Shown here in pieces: positions 16,194 through 24,396 of a DNA stretch of 32,651 bases. The stretch lies in NCBI GenBank assembly GCA_034505495.1, contig JAPDQV010000039.1, positions 1 through 32,651 of the forward strand. Reading direction: 5' to 3'. Every line of letters starts with the position of its first letter. Within the stretch, counting starts at the first letter, position 1. Below the pieces are notes generated by a model. The model searched no databases. It was given only the letters and a program-made list of their open reading frames with translations, and was not told the DNA's origin. Both the position numbers and the translations under genes were made by a program. The DNA is from a candidate division KSB1 bacterium (lineage in GTDB: Bacteria > Zhuqueibacterota > Zhuqueibacteria > Residuimicrobiales > Krinioviventaceae).

Positions 16194-16982
16194 CTACCGT
16201 GATTTCACCGCAACGTTTCCGTTTACGGTTTCAGCTTCAATGAACGCTCCGCCGCCGTTTATCCTGCCTCGCAGTTTGCCTTCGCTCCAGCCGTCGACGA
16301 CTTCCAGCGGAAGATCTGTTTTGACCTTCCCGTTGACGGTAGAAATGCGTATATCCGCTGCCGTAGTCTTTGGTATTACCAGGGTAATGCCGCCGTTAAC
16401 CGTTCCAAGACTGACTTTATCCGAAGGCAATAACTTACTCAACTCAAGATAAATAGACCCATTCGTTGTTTCGGCCCTAACCGAAGCCTTACACCCTACA
16501 GCGCTCAAGCTGCCGTTGACCGTTTTCATGACCAAACGTCTTTCCATGCCGTCGATGTTCACTGTTCCATTGACGGTTTCAGCCTGGACGGCTTTATCTT
16601 TTGGGACTTTGATGTAAAAATCGACTTGCAGTTCTGCGGCGCCGCCGAAAAGACGCTCAAAAAAGCCAAAAGGCCTCATGCTCATGGGTTCTATGCCGAT
16701 CAGCAGGTCGTTGCCGCTTTTTTCGATCAGCAGGTTCACTTTTTTCAGATAACGCTCTGCGTTTGCACGGCTTGCAGCCCGAACGCGAATATCGGCGTCA
16801 ATGAGTACCGCCTTTTCATCATAAGTGTCTACGACAATTGAACCATTTATCGTTCTGACTTTGACGCAGTCTCCGTTAAAATCCACATTACGGGAAAACT
16901 GCTTTGTTGCCGTACCCGAGAAAACGCTCTCAAGAGCCGCCAAAAGAAACATGATCGACCAACTCATGGTTCGTTGAGGCAT
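16194..16982 (-). CDS. DUF4097-type beta-repeat protein, secreted or membrane-tethered
   Basis: A 262-residue protein with an N-terminal hydrophobic segment (about residues 6-22, WSIMFLLAALESVFSG) that looks like a signal peptide or anchor. The rest is a chain of short beta-strand repeats with the recurring motif TxNGx(I/V): RTINGSI, ETVNGTV, KTVNGSL, ETTNGSI, GTVNGGI, STVNGKV and ETVNGNV, spaced about 17-45 residues apart. This pattern is characteristic of DUF4097 / putative adhesin proteins that fold into a right-handed beta-helix or solenoid. Such proteins often sit in the envelope near anti-sigma or stress regulators; none is seen here. The ATG at 16982 has GAGGAG seven bases upstream. 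Function is unknown. Confidence 0.82.
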   Translation of the reverse strand: MPQRTMSWSIMFLLAALESVFSGTATKQFSRNVDFNGDCVKVRTINGSIVVDTYDEKAVLIDADIRVRAASRANAERYLKKVNLLIEKSGNDLLIGIEPMSMRPFGFFERLFGGAAELQVDFYIKVPKDKAVQAETVNGTVNIDGMERRLVMKTVNGSLSAVGCKASVRAETTNGSIYLELSKLLPSDKVSLGTVNGGITLVIPKTTAADIRISTVNGKVKTDLPLEVVDGWSEGKLRGRINGGGAFIEAETVNGNVAVKSR

Positions 16983-17090
16983 AAATAGGCTCCTCTTTAT
17001 ACTTTCAGGATGATTTACGTAAAAAAAGTCTTAAAGTTACGAAACATCCCATGTTCAATCAAACAAGGAATTTAGAAAGGGACTTGACTG

Positions 17091-17119
17091 TTGACACTAT
17101 CCGTAATTGTTGGTAAATT
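17091..17119 (+). promoter_or_regulatory. promoter of the polyprenyl synthase operon
   Basis: A perfect TTGACA (17091-17096), a 17-base spacer and TAAATT (17114-17119) predict a start near 17126. This places the true start codon downstream, at GTG 17169, and rules out a TTG start at 17091, which would be the -35 box itself. Confidence 0.8.
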
Positions 17120-17168
17120 GTTTTGCAGGAAAAAGTTTTACGAAACTGAAAAGGCAAAGGCTGCACGC

Positions 17169-18143
17169 GTGGAAATTGCAGAAATCGCCGCTCCCGTTCA
17201 AGATTTTTTTGACCGTTTTGAAAGTGAATTTCTCAACCGGTTTAAATCTGCCGTCCCGTTGGCCGACCAAGCCGTCAACTATTTAGCCCGCAAAAAAGGC
17301 AAGCGCCTGCGTCCTCTGTTGGTGTTCTTGACCGCTTCTCTCCACGGCCGTCTTTCGCCTCGAACAATGAGTGCGGCGGTGGTGATCGAAATGTTCCACA
17401 CGGCAACCCTGGTGCACGACGACGTAGTCGATGAATCGCATTTACGTCGAGGATCGCCTACCGTCAATGACATTTGGGGAAACAGAATCTCCATTTTGAT
17501 CGGCGATCTTTTATTCAGCAAAACGCTGGCCGGTATTGTCGATTTGCAGGATACAGAAGCTGTGGCAGTTTTAGCCGAGACGGCCGAGCGCATTACTGAA
17601 GGCGAGCTATTGCAGATCGCCTACAGTCGGGAGGGAACGCTTTCGGAAGCAAGCTATTTCGATTTGATTGCCAAAAAGACCGCCTCGTTGTTCAACGCTT
17701 CCTGTCAATTGGGCGCCATGACCGTCGGCGAAAACGGTTCGGCGCGCCGAAAGATGGCCGAATTCGGCGAAAATTTCGGCATCGCTTTTCAAATCATGGA
17801 TGATCTTTTGGACTATATCGGCGATGAAAAGCTGATGGGAAAACCGACCGGCAGCGACCTGCGCGAAGGCAAGGTCACTTTGCCGCTCATTTTCGCCCTC
17901 AGACAGGCAGAAAGCAAGGAACGACTGCGCATTATCGAGATGATTACCGAGGGCATCAGCAACGACGAGCAGGCCAAGCAGATCATCCGGTTTGCAGATG
18001 AATACGGCGGCATTCAGTACGCTCACAATCAAGTTCGAGCCTACTTGAAAAACGCCTTGGCGGTTTTGGATAGTTATCCCGATTCTCCGAGCCGCCGCAG
18101 TCTTGCAGCCTTGGTCGAGTTGTCAACCAGTCGAAATCGTTAG
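17169..18143 (+). CDS. polyprenyl diphosphate synthase (long-chain trans type)
   Basis: A soluble isoprenyl diphosphate synthase of 324 residues that condenses isopentenyl diphosphate onto an allylic primer. The first aspartate-rich motif HDDVVDE (Asp84, Asp85, Asp88) and the second [13 protein letters not shown] are complete, as are GKRLRPLL near residue 46 and LRRGSPTVN. The fifth residue before the first Asp is Ala79, small as in enzymes making long chains for quinones (octaprenyl/solanesyl type) rather than the aromatic residue of farnesyl/geranylgeranyl synthases; this is an inference. GTG at 17169 is chosen because the upstream in-frame TTG at 17091 is the -35 box; AAAGG lies eight bases before the GTG. 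The gene is followed after 47 bases by the decarboxylase gene. Confidence 0.92.
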   Translation: MEIAEIAAPVQDFFDRFESEFLNRFKSAVPLADQAVNYLARKKGKRLRPLLVFLTASLHGRLSPRTMSAAVVIEMFHTATLVHDDVVDESHLRRGSPTVNDIWGNRISILIGDLLFSKTLAGIVDLQDTEAVAVLAETAERITEGELLQIAYSREGTLSEASYFDLIAKKTASLFNASCQLGAMTVGENGSARRKMAEFGENFGIAFQIMDDLLDYIGDEKLMGKPTGSDLREGKVTLPLIFALRQAESKERLRIIEMITEGISNDEQAKQIIRFADEYGGIQYAHNQVRAYLKNALAVLDSYPDSPSRRSLAALVELSTSRNR

Positions 18144-18190
18144 CCGTTCCCGCAAATCAGTTTCTCCAGATTCCAAAAGGAGCTTGTTCT

Positions 18191-19147
18191 ATGAGACCGC
18201 GATCTTTGGTGACCGGCGGTGCCGGATTTTTGGGTTCTCATCTTTGTGAATATCTCTTGCGAAAGGGCCACGAAGTCATTGCGATGGACAATCTGCTGAC
18301 CGGTACGGTGGCAAACATCGAACATCTCCAGGGCGAACATTTCAAGTTCATCAAGCACGACGTGACCGAATACATCTATATCGCCGGAAAAATCGATTAT
18401 ATCTGGCATTTTGCCTCGCCCGCCAGTCCGCTCGACTATCTGCAGCTGCCGATTCAGACGCTCAAAGTCGGAGCATTGGGTACCCACAAAGCGCTCGGCC
18501 TGGCGTTGGAAAAGAAAGCGAGTTTTCTGCTCGCTTCTACCTCGGAAGTATACGGGGATCCGCTCGAACATCCGCAAAAAGAGACTTATTGGGGCAATGT
18601 CAATCCTGTAGGGCCGCGCGGCGTTTACGACGAGGCTAAACGTTTCGGCGAGGCGCTGACCATGGCTTATCATCGTTACAAAGGCGTGGATACCAAGATC
18701 GTGCGCATCTTTAACACGTACGGCCCCCGCATGCGGCCCAATGACGGCCGCGCCATTCCGACCTTTATTCCGCAGGCGCTGCACAACGAGCCCCTCACAG
18801 TGTTCGGCGACGGCTCGCAAACGCGCAGCTTTTGCTATGTGGACGACCTCATCGAAGGCATCTATCGATTGATGATGTCCGACTATCACGAGCCGGTCAA
18901 CATCGGCAATCCGCACGAGATGACGGTGCGCGAAATGGCGGAGCTGGTCATCAAAATTGCCGGAAGCTCCAGCGTCATCATCGAAAAGCCTCTGCCGGAG
19001 AACGACCCCAAAGTTCGCCAACCCGACATATCGCTGGCGAAAAAGCTGCTGGACTGGGAGCCGAAAGTGTCGATCGAAGAGGGGCTCAAAATCACCATCG
19101 ATTGGTATCGCAATCTTTTTTCAGAACAAAAAAGGCAGCGCGCATGA
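18191..19147 (+). CDS. UDP-glucuronate decarboxylase-like (UDP-xylose synthase) SDR epimerase
   Basis: A 318-residue extended SDR that most resembles UDP-glucuronate decarboxylase, which turns UDP-glucuronate into UDP-xylose for glycan building. The NAD loop [10 protein letters not shown] is at residues 9-18, the UXS-typical [11 protein letters not shown] at about 73-83, STSEVYGDP at 117-124, and YDEAKR with Tyr146 and Lys150. [16 protein letters not shown] and [10 protein letters not shown] follow in the C-terminal half. AAGGAG about nine bases upstream supports the ATG. It overlaps the GT9 gene by four bases (ATGA), linking nucleotide-sugar supply to a glycosyltransferase. A UDP-glucose dehydrogenase that would supply its substrate is not in this window. 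Confidence 0.9.
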   Translation: MRPRSLVTGGAGFLGSHLCEYLLRKGHEVIAMDNLLTGTVANIEHLQGEHFKFIKHDVTEYIYIAGKIDYIWHFASPASPLDYLQLPIQTLKVGALGTHKALGLALEKKASFLLASTSEVYGDPLEHPQKETYWGNVNPVGPRGVYDEAKRFGEALTMAYHRYKGVDTKIVRIFNTYGPRMRPNDGRAIPTFIPQALHNEPLTVFGDGSQTRSFCYVDDLIEGIYRLMMSDYHEPVNIGNPHEMTVREMAELVIKIAGSSSVIIEKPLPENDPKVRQPDISLAKKLLDWEPKVSIEEGLKITIDWYRNLFSEQKRQRA

Positions 19148-20238
19148 GCCGATCCGCTTGCGGCATTGTTCCGGCAGACGGCAAAATCTTGATCCTTCGC
19201 CTCAGTTCCATCGGCGATATACTGTTGACGACGCCGCTGCTGCGCATTCTTCGCGATCGTTATCCAAAAGCCCGCATCGACTTTGTCATTAAAGCAAAAT
19301 TTCTCGACCTGATGCGCACCAATCCGCATCTCGACCGGCTTTGGCCGTTGCATGCAGAGAAAGGCTTTGCCGAGCTGCGCTCGCTCAAGCGGCAACTTGA
19401 ATCCGTCGATTATGATGTTATTCTCGACCTGCATAATAATTTTCGCACCGCTTATCTGCGCACGGGACTCGGCGCTCCGGTTTTTAAGCTCAGAAAGTAC
19501 AAGTTCAAGCGTTTTCTACTGGTCAAGTTCGGCATCGATCTTTACCGCCGTATTCGGCCGGTTTATCTCCGCTACCTCGATGCGGCGGCAGCGCTGGGAA
19601 TCGGCGACGATGGTCGGGGATTGGAATTTTTTATCGATCCGTTGGAAGCGGAAAATATTACCGGATATTTTCAGGAAAACGGAGTTTTAAAGAGCGATCT
19701 GCTGTTTGCCGTTGCGCCCGGAGCAGGCTTTGCCGCCAAACGCTGGCCGCAGGAGTATTTTGTCGAACTTTTGCAAAAGCTCTTGGCCGAGCATAGCGAC
19801 GCCAAAGTCCTTCTTTTGGGTGATCAGAGCGACCATAGCCTTTGCGCGGCAATCGCCGCGGCATTGCCGCGAGGAAAAGCAATCAATAGCGCGGGTCGGC
19901 TCTCGCTGATGGGATCGGCGGCTGCTCTCAGCCGCTGTCGCCTTTTTATCGGCAATGATACCGGCCTCATGCACATGGCTTCAGCGTTGAAATTGCCTCT
20001 GGTCGCCATCTTTGGTCCGACGACGCGACAGCTTGGTTTTTTCCCCACCGGCGAACAAAGTCGAGTGGTGGAGCATAAAACTCTCTCCTGTCGCCCGTGC
20101 ACGCATATGGGCCGCCCGACTTGTCCTCAAAAGCATTTCAAGTGCATGCGGGAAATCACTCCCGACCAGATTCGACCCGTGGTTGAGGAGCTTTTGGCCG
20201 AAACTGCTCATCAACAGTCAGGTGAATTCCTCCAATGA
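19144..20238 (+). CDS. family 9 glycosyltransferase (heptosyltransferase-like)
   Basis: A 364-residue GT-B fold enzyme of the lipopolysaccharide heptosyltransferase family. The N terminus [24 protein letters not shown] (residues 13-36) is the family signature. The C-terminal donor-binding part shows [41 protein letters not shown] and a cysteine-bearing tail [20 protein letters not shown], which is common in this family. It would transfer heptose or another sugar to a lipid-A-core-like acceptor, so a Gram-negative outer membrane is implied. The ATG at 19144 overlaps the decarboxylase stop (ATGA); a longer in-frame reading back to 18832 lies entirely within the decarboxylase gene and is rejected. 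It overlaps the next gene by four bases. Confidence 0.9.
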   Translation: MSRSACGIVPADGKILILRLSSIGDILLTTPLLRILRDRYPKARIDFVIKAKFLDLMRTNPHLDRLWPLHAEKGFAELRSLKRQLESVDYDVILDLHNNFRTAYLRTGLGAPVFKLRKYKFKRFLLVKFGIDLYRRIRPVYLRYLDAAAALGIGDDGRGLEFFIDPLEAENITGYFQENGVLKSDLLFAVAPGAGFAAKRWPQEYFVELLQKLLAEHSDAKVLLLGDQSDHSLCAAIAAALPRGKAINSAGRLSLMGSAAALSRCRLFIGNDTGLMHMASALKLPLVAIFGPTTRQLGFFPTGEQSRVVEHKTLSCRPCTHMGRPTCPQKHFKCMREITPDQIRPVVEELLAETAHQQSGEFLQ

Positions 20239-20861
20239 ATAAACTCTGTCCCAAGATCATCCTGGAAGGTACACGTCTGACACTCAAGACCGAAATCGCT
20301 TTTGCGCTCAACGAACATCCGCGCATCGTCGGACCGCGCAAGTATCGCTACCATTCGCCGTTGATTTCGGCAGAGTGGTGCGCGTTTACCAATTTCCCTT
20401 GGGGACGCGGATTGATCAACTTTGAGCCGCAGGAGGAAGCTTTGGCCTTCGAGACCTTTCGAACCTGGGTGCGCCTTTTTGAACTGCAGCGATATTATTC
20501 CTGGATCATCGATCGTTTTCACATTTCCACCCAGGTTTACCAATGGCGGCGGAACGGCAAACGCTACGATTTCCGTTGGCTCGAAGAGAGACTTCAGGCT
20601 TTGGGCTTTCGTCTCGTCTTTTGTACGCGTCGACCGGAGACCTTTGCCGCTGCACGGGAGGAACGGCTGAAAATATCGGGCAATCCCAAACAGTACGACA
20701 ACCTGCAGGAATTCATCGATGAGCAGGAGACCTTTCGCCAGTTCATCGCCGAATCGGTTCTACAGACTTTGATCCTCGATATTTCCGATAATCGTCTCGA
20801 TAATGCCGTTGAAAAAATTGCCGACCGGCTTGAGGCGACCGGCGGTCTTTACATGCCCTGA
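20235..20861 (+). CDS. thymidylate-kinase-like protein with degenerate P-loop
   Basis: A 208-residue soluble protein not assignable to a named function. Its layout resembles thymidylate/deoxynucleoside kinases: an N-terminal strand IILEGTRLTLKTEIAFAL (8-25), IIDRFHISTQVYQW (91-104) matching the DR-Y...S..YQ segment of those enzymes, and VFCTRRPETFAAAREERL (128-145) like their lid region. The normal EGxDGxGKST loop reads EGTRLTLKTE, keeping Glu11, Gly12, Lys18 and Thr19 but losing the loop glycines and aspartate. Phosphate binding is therefore doubtful, and it could be a kinase relative with a new role. The start ATG overlaps the GT9 stop by four bases (ATGA), so it is the last gene of the glycan operon. 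No terminator was found after it. Confidence 0.75.
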   Translation: MNKLCPKIILEGTRLTLKTEIAFALNEHPRIVGPRKYRYHSPLISAEWCAFTNFPWGRGLINFEPQEEALAFETFRTWVRLFELQRYYSWIIDRFHISTQVYQWRRNGKRYDFRWLEERLQALGFRLVFCTRRPETFAAAREERLKISGNPKQYDNLQEFIDEQETFRQFIAESVLQTLILDISDNRLDNAVEKIADRLEATGGLYMP

Positions 20862-20951
20862 AAGCCAAAAACATTGCCCGGGAGGCTTGAACCATGTCGG
20901 CGCTAATGATAGGCAGTCGTCTTTGCCGTATCTTTTCGTTCCAAACACTGC

Positions 20952-20980
20952 TTGAATAATCGCATAAAAAAGGATATATT
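20952..20980 (+). promoter_or_regulatory. promoter of the rsfS-argS operon
   Basis: TTGAAT (20952-20957), a 17-base spacer and TATATT (20975-20980) lie 33 bases before the rsfS start codon. Both boxes are near consensus. The remaining part of the 151-base gap (20862-20950) shows no terminator or small gene. Confidence 0.7.
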
Positions 20981-21012
20981 TGACCATCCGTGACGGATAA
21001 GAAGGATAACGC

Positions 21013-21357
21013 TTGGAATCCATTGATCTTGCAAGAGCCGTCGGAAAACTGATTCTCGACAAGAAAGGTCGAGAGGTGGTTATTCTAGATCTGCGGCGGC
21101 TGACCTCCATCACCGACTATTTCGTCATTTGTACCGTCGATGCGGAAATACAAGCCAAAGCCGTCGTTGAGCACATCCGCGAAGAACTCGGCAAGCAGCG
21201 CATCAAACCTTGGCACATCGAAGGCTTGGGCATCAGCAGTTGGGTGCTGATGGACTTTGTCGACATTGTCGTGCACATTTTTCTGCCGGAAACGCGCATG
21301 TTTTATAATTTGGAACGCCTTTGGGGAGATGCACCGCGAGAAGATTTGAAGGAATAG
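21013..21357 (+). CDS. rsfS: ribosomal silencing factor RsfS
   Basis: A 114-residue RsfS/YbeB/Iojap protein that binds ribosomal protein uL14 and blocks joining of the ribosomal subunits when nutrients are scarce. Family signatures are VVILDLRRLTSITDYFVICT (residues 22-41), IKPWHIEGLGISSWVLMDFVDIVVHIF (64-90) and a C-terminal FYNLERLWGDAP. Length is normal. The start is an unusual TTG at 21013, supported by AAGGA seven bases upstream and by the fact that no ATG or GTG fits before the conserved region. The stop is one base before the argS ATG, and the gene has its own promoter. Pairing with argS puts two translation functions in one unit. Confidence 0.93.
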   Translation: MESIDLARAVGKLILDKKGREVVILDLRRLTSITDYFVICTVDAEIQAKAVVEHIREELGKQRIKPWHIEGLGISSWVLMDFVDIVVHIFLPETRMFYNLERLWGDAPREDLKE

Positions 21358-21358
21358 G

Positions 21359-23011
21359 ATGAGACCGCAGGAATACATTCAGGAGATTTTGCAAAAAGCG
21401 CTGAGCGAATTGGGATATCCGAACGAGGACGAGCGGCTTTTTCTCTTGGAAAAGCCGAAGCAGGAAGGTTTCGGCGATGCCGCCTCGACGATCGCCATGG
21501 CCTTGGCCAAACCTCTCCGCAAACCGCCGCGGGTTTTGGCGGAAGAAATCGTTTCTCGACTGCAACCTGATCCGTTTTACATCGAAAAGATCGAAATTGC
21601 CGGTCCCGGTTTTATAAATTTTTATTTGGCGCCTTCCTGCCTGCAGCAGGCCGTTCTGGAAATCGTGCGGGAAGGCGAGGCATACGGCCAAAGCCGACAC
21701 GGCCGGCGGAAGCGGCTTCAGCTCGAGTTTGTCAGCGCCAATCCGACCGGCCCGCTGAACATCGTCAGCGCCAGAGCCGCAGCCGTCGGTGACGTGCTCA
21801 CCAACCTGCTGAACGCCTGCGGCTATGATGCGAAACGGGAGTATTATGTCAACGACGCCGGTCGGCAGATCGAGCTGCTCGGCGCCTCTCTCGCCGCGCG
21901 TTATCTCACGGAACTCGGCCATCCCACAACCATCCCCGAAGAGGGTTATCACGGCGAATATTTGCGCGACCTTGCCCGTTTGATCATTCAACAGGAAGGA
22001 GACGCTTATCTCTCGCTCAACACAGAAGAGCGCAATCGCCTATTCAGCCGTAAGGCGCTGAGTTACATGCTCGAACGGCATCAGCGCAGCATGACGGCGT
22101 TCGGCGTTCACTTTGACCGTTGGTTCTTGGAGAGCTCACTGCGGGAAACCGACGAGCATCTTAAAACTTTGGAGAAACTGCGCCGAAGCGGCTTTACCTA
22201 TGAAAGCGACGGCGCCGTGTGGTTCAAATCCTCGGCGTTCGGCGACGAGAAGGATCGAGTGCTGGTCACCAGCGACGGCAGGCCCACCTACTTTTTGGTG
22301 GACATTGCCTATCATGAGAACAAGTTCGATCGCGGTTTCGAACAGGTTATCGACTTTTGGGGACCCGATCACCATGGTTACATTCCGCGCATGAGTGCGG
22401 CGCTTCAGGCGCTCGGTCACCCCAAAGAGGCTTTTCGCGTCTGCATCATCCAGCAGGTGAATCTGTTGCGCAACGGGCGGCCGGTCAAAATGAGCAAACG
22501 CGCCGGCGAGATCATCGAAATGGATGAATTGCTCGAAGAAGTGGGCGTAGATGCGGCCCGCTACTTTTTCGTTGACCGCCGCATTTCGCAACCGCTTGAC
22601 TTTGACATCGAAGTGGCCAAGCAGCAGTCGGAAGACAACCCCTGCTACTATGTTCAGTACGCCCACGCCCGCATCTGCAGCGTGCTGGCGCACGCCGAGC
22701 AGCGCGGCTTCCGCATCGACGAGCCGGTACTGCCCCGCGCCCTGAACGAAGCATCAGCGCTGGCTGCGGCAAAAAAGCTCCTCGATTTCCCCGACGTGAT
22801 CATCAAAGCTGCAGAAGAGCTGGAACCGCATCGCTTGACCGGCTACCTGACCGAATTAGCGGCGCTTTACCACAAGTTTTATCACGAGCTGCAGATTGTC
22901 GGCGAAAACCGCGAGACGACCGAATCGCGGCTGATGCTGTGTCTGGCGACGCGCCGGGTGCTGGCAAACGGCCTCAAACTGCTCGGCGTCTCGGCGCCAA
23001 CACGTATGTAA
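21359..23011 (+). CDS. argS: arginyl-tRNA synthetase
   Basis: A 550-residue class I aminoacyl-tRNA synthetase that charges tRNA-Arg. It has the ArgS-specific N-terminal domain (about 1-110), the catalytic core with FVSANPTGPL, NDAGRQIELLG, FWGPDHHGYIPRM and the KMSKR loop (Lys377-Lys380), and a C-terminal DALR anticodon-binding domain starting near NPCYYVQYAHARI. The HIGH box, normally HxGH after NPTGPL, reads N134-I-V-S137, so both histidines are absent, while KMSK is intact. The ATG at 21359 has AAGGA upstream and follows rsfS by one base. Some ArgS subfamilies do depart from HIGH, so this may be natural variation and not inactivation. No other argS copy can be judged from this window. Confidence 0.96.
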   Translation: MRPQEYIQEILQKALSELGYPNEDERLFLLEKPKQEGFGDAASTIAMALAKPLRKPPRVLAEEIVSRLQPDPFYIEKIEIAGPGFINFYLAPSCLQQAVLEIVREGEAYGQSRHGRRKRLQLEFVSANPTGPLNIVSARAAAVGDVLTNLLNACGYDAKREYYVNDAGRQIELLGASLAARYLTELGHPTTIPEEGYHGEYLRDLARLIIQQEGDAYLSLNTEERNRLFSRKALSYMLERHQRSMTAFGVHFDRWFLESSLRETDEHLKTLEKLRRSGFTYESDGAVWFKSSAFGDEKDRVLVTSDGRPTYFLVDIAYHENKFDRGFEQVIDFWGPDHHGYIPRMSAALQALGHPKEAFRVCIIQQVNLLRNGRPVKMSKRAGEIIEMDELLEEVGVDAARYFFVDRRISQPLDFDIEVAKQQSEDNPCYYVQYAHARICSVLAHAEQRGFRIDEPVLPRALNEASALAAAKKLLDFPDVIIKAAEELEPHRLTGYLTELAALYHKFYHELQIVGENRETTESRLMLCLATRRVLANGLKLLGVSAPTRM

Positions 23012-23042
23012 AGATTCCTAATAACAATCTAAAGGATCGAGT

Positions 23043-23966
23043 ATGAGTGTATTGGTCGTTGGATCGGTGGCGTATGATGTCATCGAAACACCGTTGGCGA
23101 AAACCGAAAAGGCATTGGGCGGCTCGGCCGTCTTTTTTTCAGCCGCCGCCGGCTATTTGTCGCCGGTCAATTTGGTCGGCGTCGTCGGCAGCGACTTTGA
23201 CCTTCAGGAACTCGATTTCCTGCGCCGGAACCATGTCGATCTTTCCGGCCTGAAAGTGGAGGCAGGGGAAACGTTTACCTGGTCAGGCCGCTATTTGGAC
23301 AATCTGATGGACCGAGAAACCATCTTTACCAAACTCGGCGTGTTCGAAAGCTTTAAACCCGAGCTTCCCGATTCTTTCCTGGACAGCGAGTTCGTCTTTT
23401 TAGCCAACATTCAACCGACTCTACAGTATGACGTCGTTCGGCGCGTGAAGCAGCCGCGTTTTGTCGCGATGGATACGATGAACTATTGGATCACCGGAAC
23501 GCCGTCTGAGCTCAAGCGCACTTTAAGCGTGGTTGATGCGTTGTTGGTCAACGATTCGGAAGTTCGGATGCTTTCGGGGGAGCGCAATCTGTTCTTGGGA
23601 GCGAAAAAGATTCAGGCGATGGGACCACGGGTGGTCATCGTCAAGAAAGGTGAACACGGGTCTATTCTTATTGACCGCGACCGATGTTTTATCTGTCCCG
23701 CACTGCCGGTAACTGATCTCTTTGATCCGACCGGAGCCGGCGATACGTTTGCGGGCGGCTTTATGGGCTACTTGGCTCAAACCGGCAGTCTGGACCATGC
23801 CAATCTGCGCCGCGCCATGGTGATGGGCACGGTCATGGCCTCGTTTTGTGTCGAAAGTTTCAGCATCGATCGGTTGAAAGGGCTGACGCCTGACGACATC
23901 CGCAGAAGGTCCTCCGAACTGCTGCAGCTGATCCATGTAGAAGGAGACGGACGATGGATCGGCTGA
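23043..23966 (+). CDS. PfkB-family carbohydrate/nucleoside kinase
   Basis: A 307-residue sugar kinase of the ribokinase/PfkB family, transferring phosphate from ATP to a sugar or nucleoside. The N-terminal signature GGSAVFFSAAAGYLSPVNLVGVVGSDF is at about residues 22-48, and the C-terminal active-site motif DPTGAGDTFAGGF near residue 230 holds the anion-hole glycines and the catalytic aspartate (GAGD). MDTMNYWI and VNDSEVRML mark the central strands. The ATG has AGGA six bases upstream and lies 31 bases after argS. Its 3' end overlaps yjbQ by 13 bases. The substrate cannot be assigned; distance from ribokinase and fructokinase signatures suggests an uncharacterised branch. Confidence 0.9.
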   Translation: MSVLVVGSVAYDVIETPLAKTEKALGGSAVFFSAAAGYLSPVNLVGVVGSDFDLQELDFLRRNHVDLSGLKVEAGETFTWSGRYLDNLMDRETIFTKLGVFESFKPELPDSFLDSEFVFLANIQPTLQYDVVRRVKQPRFVAMDTMNYWITGTPSELKRTLSVVDALLVNDSEVRMLSGERNLFLGAKKIQAMGPRVVIVKKGEHGSILIDRDRCFICPALPVTDLFDPTGAGDTFAGGFMGYLAQTGSLDHANLRRAMVMGTVMASFCVESFSIDRLKGLTPDDIRRRSSELLQLIHVEGDGRWIG

Positions 23967-24385
23967 TGCGCGTCGTTACCGAAAAGCTGACGGTCTCGAC
24001 GCGCGGACATACCCACATTGTGAATCTTACCGATGTCGCCGCCGAAAAGCTTGCCGCCAGCGGCCTCGAAGCGGGTACGATTACTTTTTTTATCCCCGGT
24101 TCAACCGGCGCAGTGACCACCATTGAATATGAACCCGGACTGCTGCAGGATCTTCCCGAGCTTTATGATAAAATTGCTCCCGAGGGTCGTTCCTATCACC
24201 ATGATGCAACCTGGGGAGACGGCAACGGTGCGGCGCATTTACGCGCCGCTCTGCAGGGACCATCGCTTGTTGTGCCGTTCCGCGACCGTCGTATGCTGCT
24301 TGGCACCTGGCAGCAGGTAGTGTTGATCGATTTCGACAATCGGCCGCGACAACGAACCGTCATCCTGCAGATTATGGGCATCTGA
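23954..24385 (+). CDS. YjbQ family protein (UPF0047)
   Basis: A 143-residue YjbQ/UPF0047 protein, a small trimeric-type enzyme family whose members have weak thiamine-phosphate synthase activity; the main role is still unclear. Typical segments are TFFIPGSTGAVTTIEYEPGLLQDL (residues 43-66), YHHDATWGDGNGAAHLRAALQGPS with the conserved histidines (79-102), and LLGTWQQVVLIDFDNRPRQRTV near the C terminus. The ATG at 23954 lies inside the end of the PfkB gene (13-base overlap) with AAGGAG seven bases upstream, so it is translationally coupled to the kinase. The overlap suggests the kinase and YjbQ act together, though no shared substrate is known. Confidence 0.92.
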   Translation: MDRLMRVVTEKLTVSTRGHTHIVNLTDVAAEKLAASGLEAGTITFFIPGSTGAVTTIEYEPGLLQDLPELYDKIAPEGRSYHHDATWGDGNGAAHLRAALQGPSLVVPFRDRRMLLGTWQQVVLIDFDNRPRQRTVILQIMGI

Positions 24386-24396
24386 GCCTGCCGACT

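Noticed and set aside
18140..19021. A 293-codon minus-strand frame opposite the UDP-glucuronate decarboxylase gene
   Set aside because: The plus-strand protein has all SDR motifs; the antisense frame has none and no ribosome-binding site.
18832..19143. N-terminal extension of the GT9 gene back to 18832
   Set aside because: These 104 codons lie inside the decarboxylase gene and do not resemble GT9; the ATGA overlap at 19144 is the normal start.
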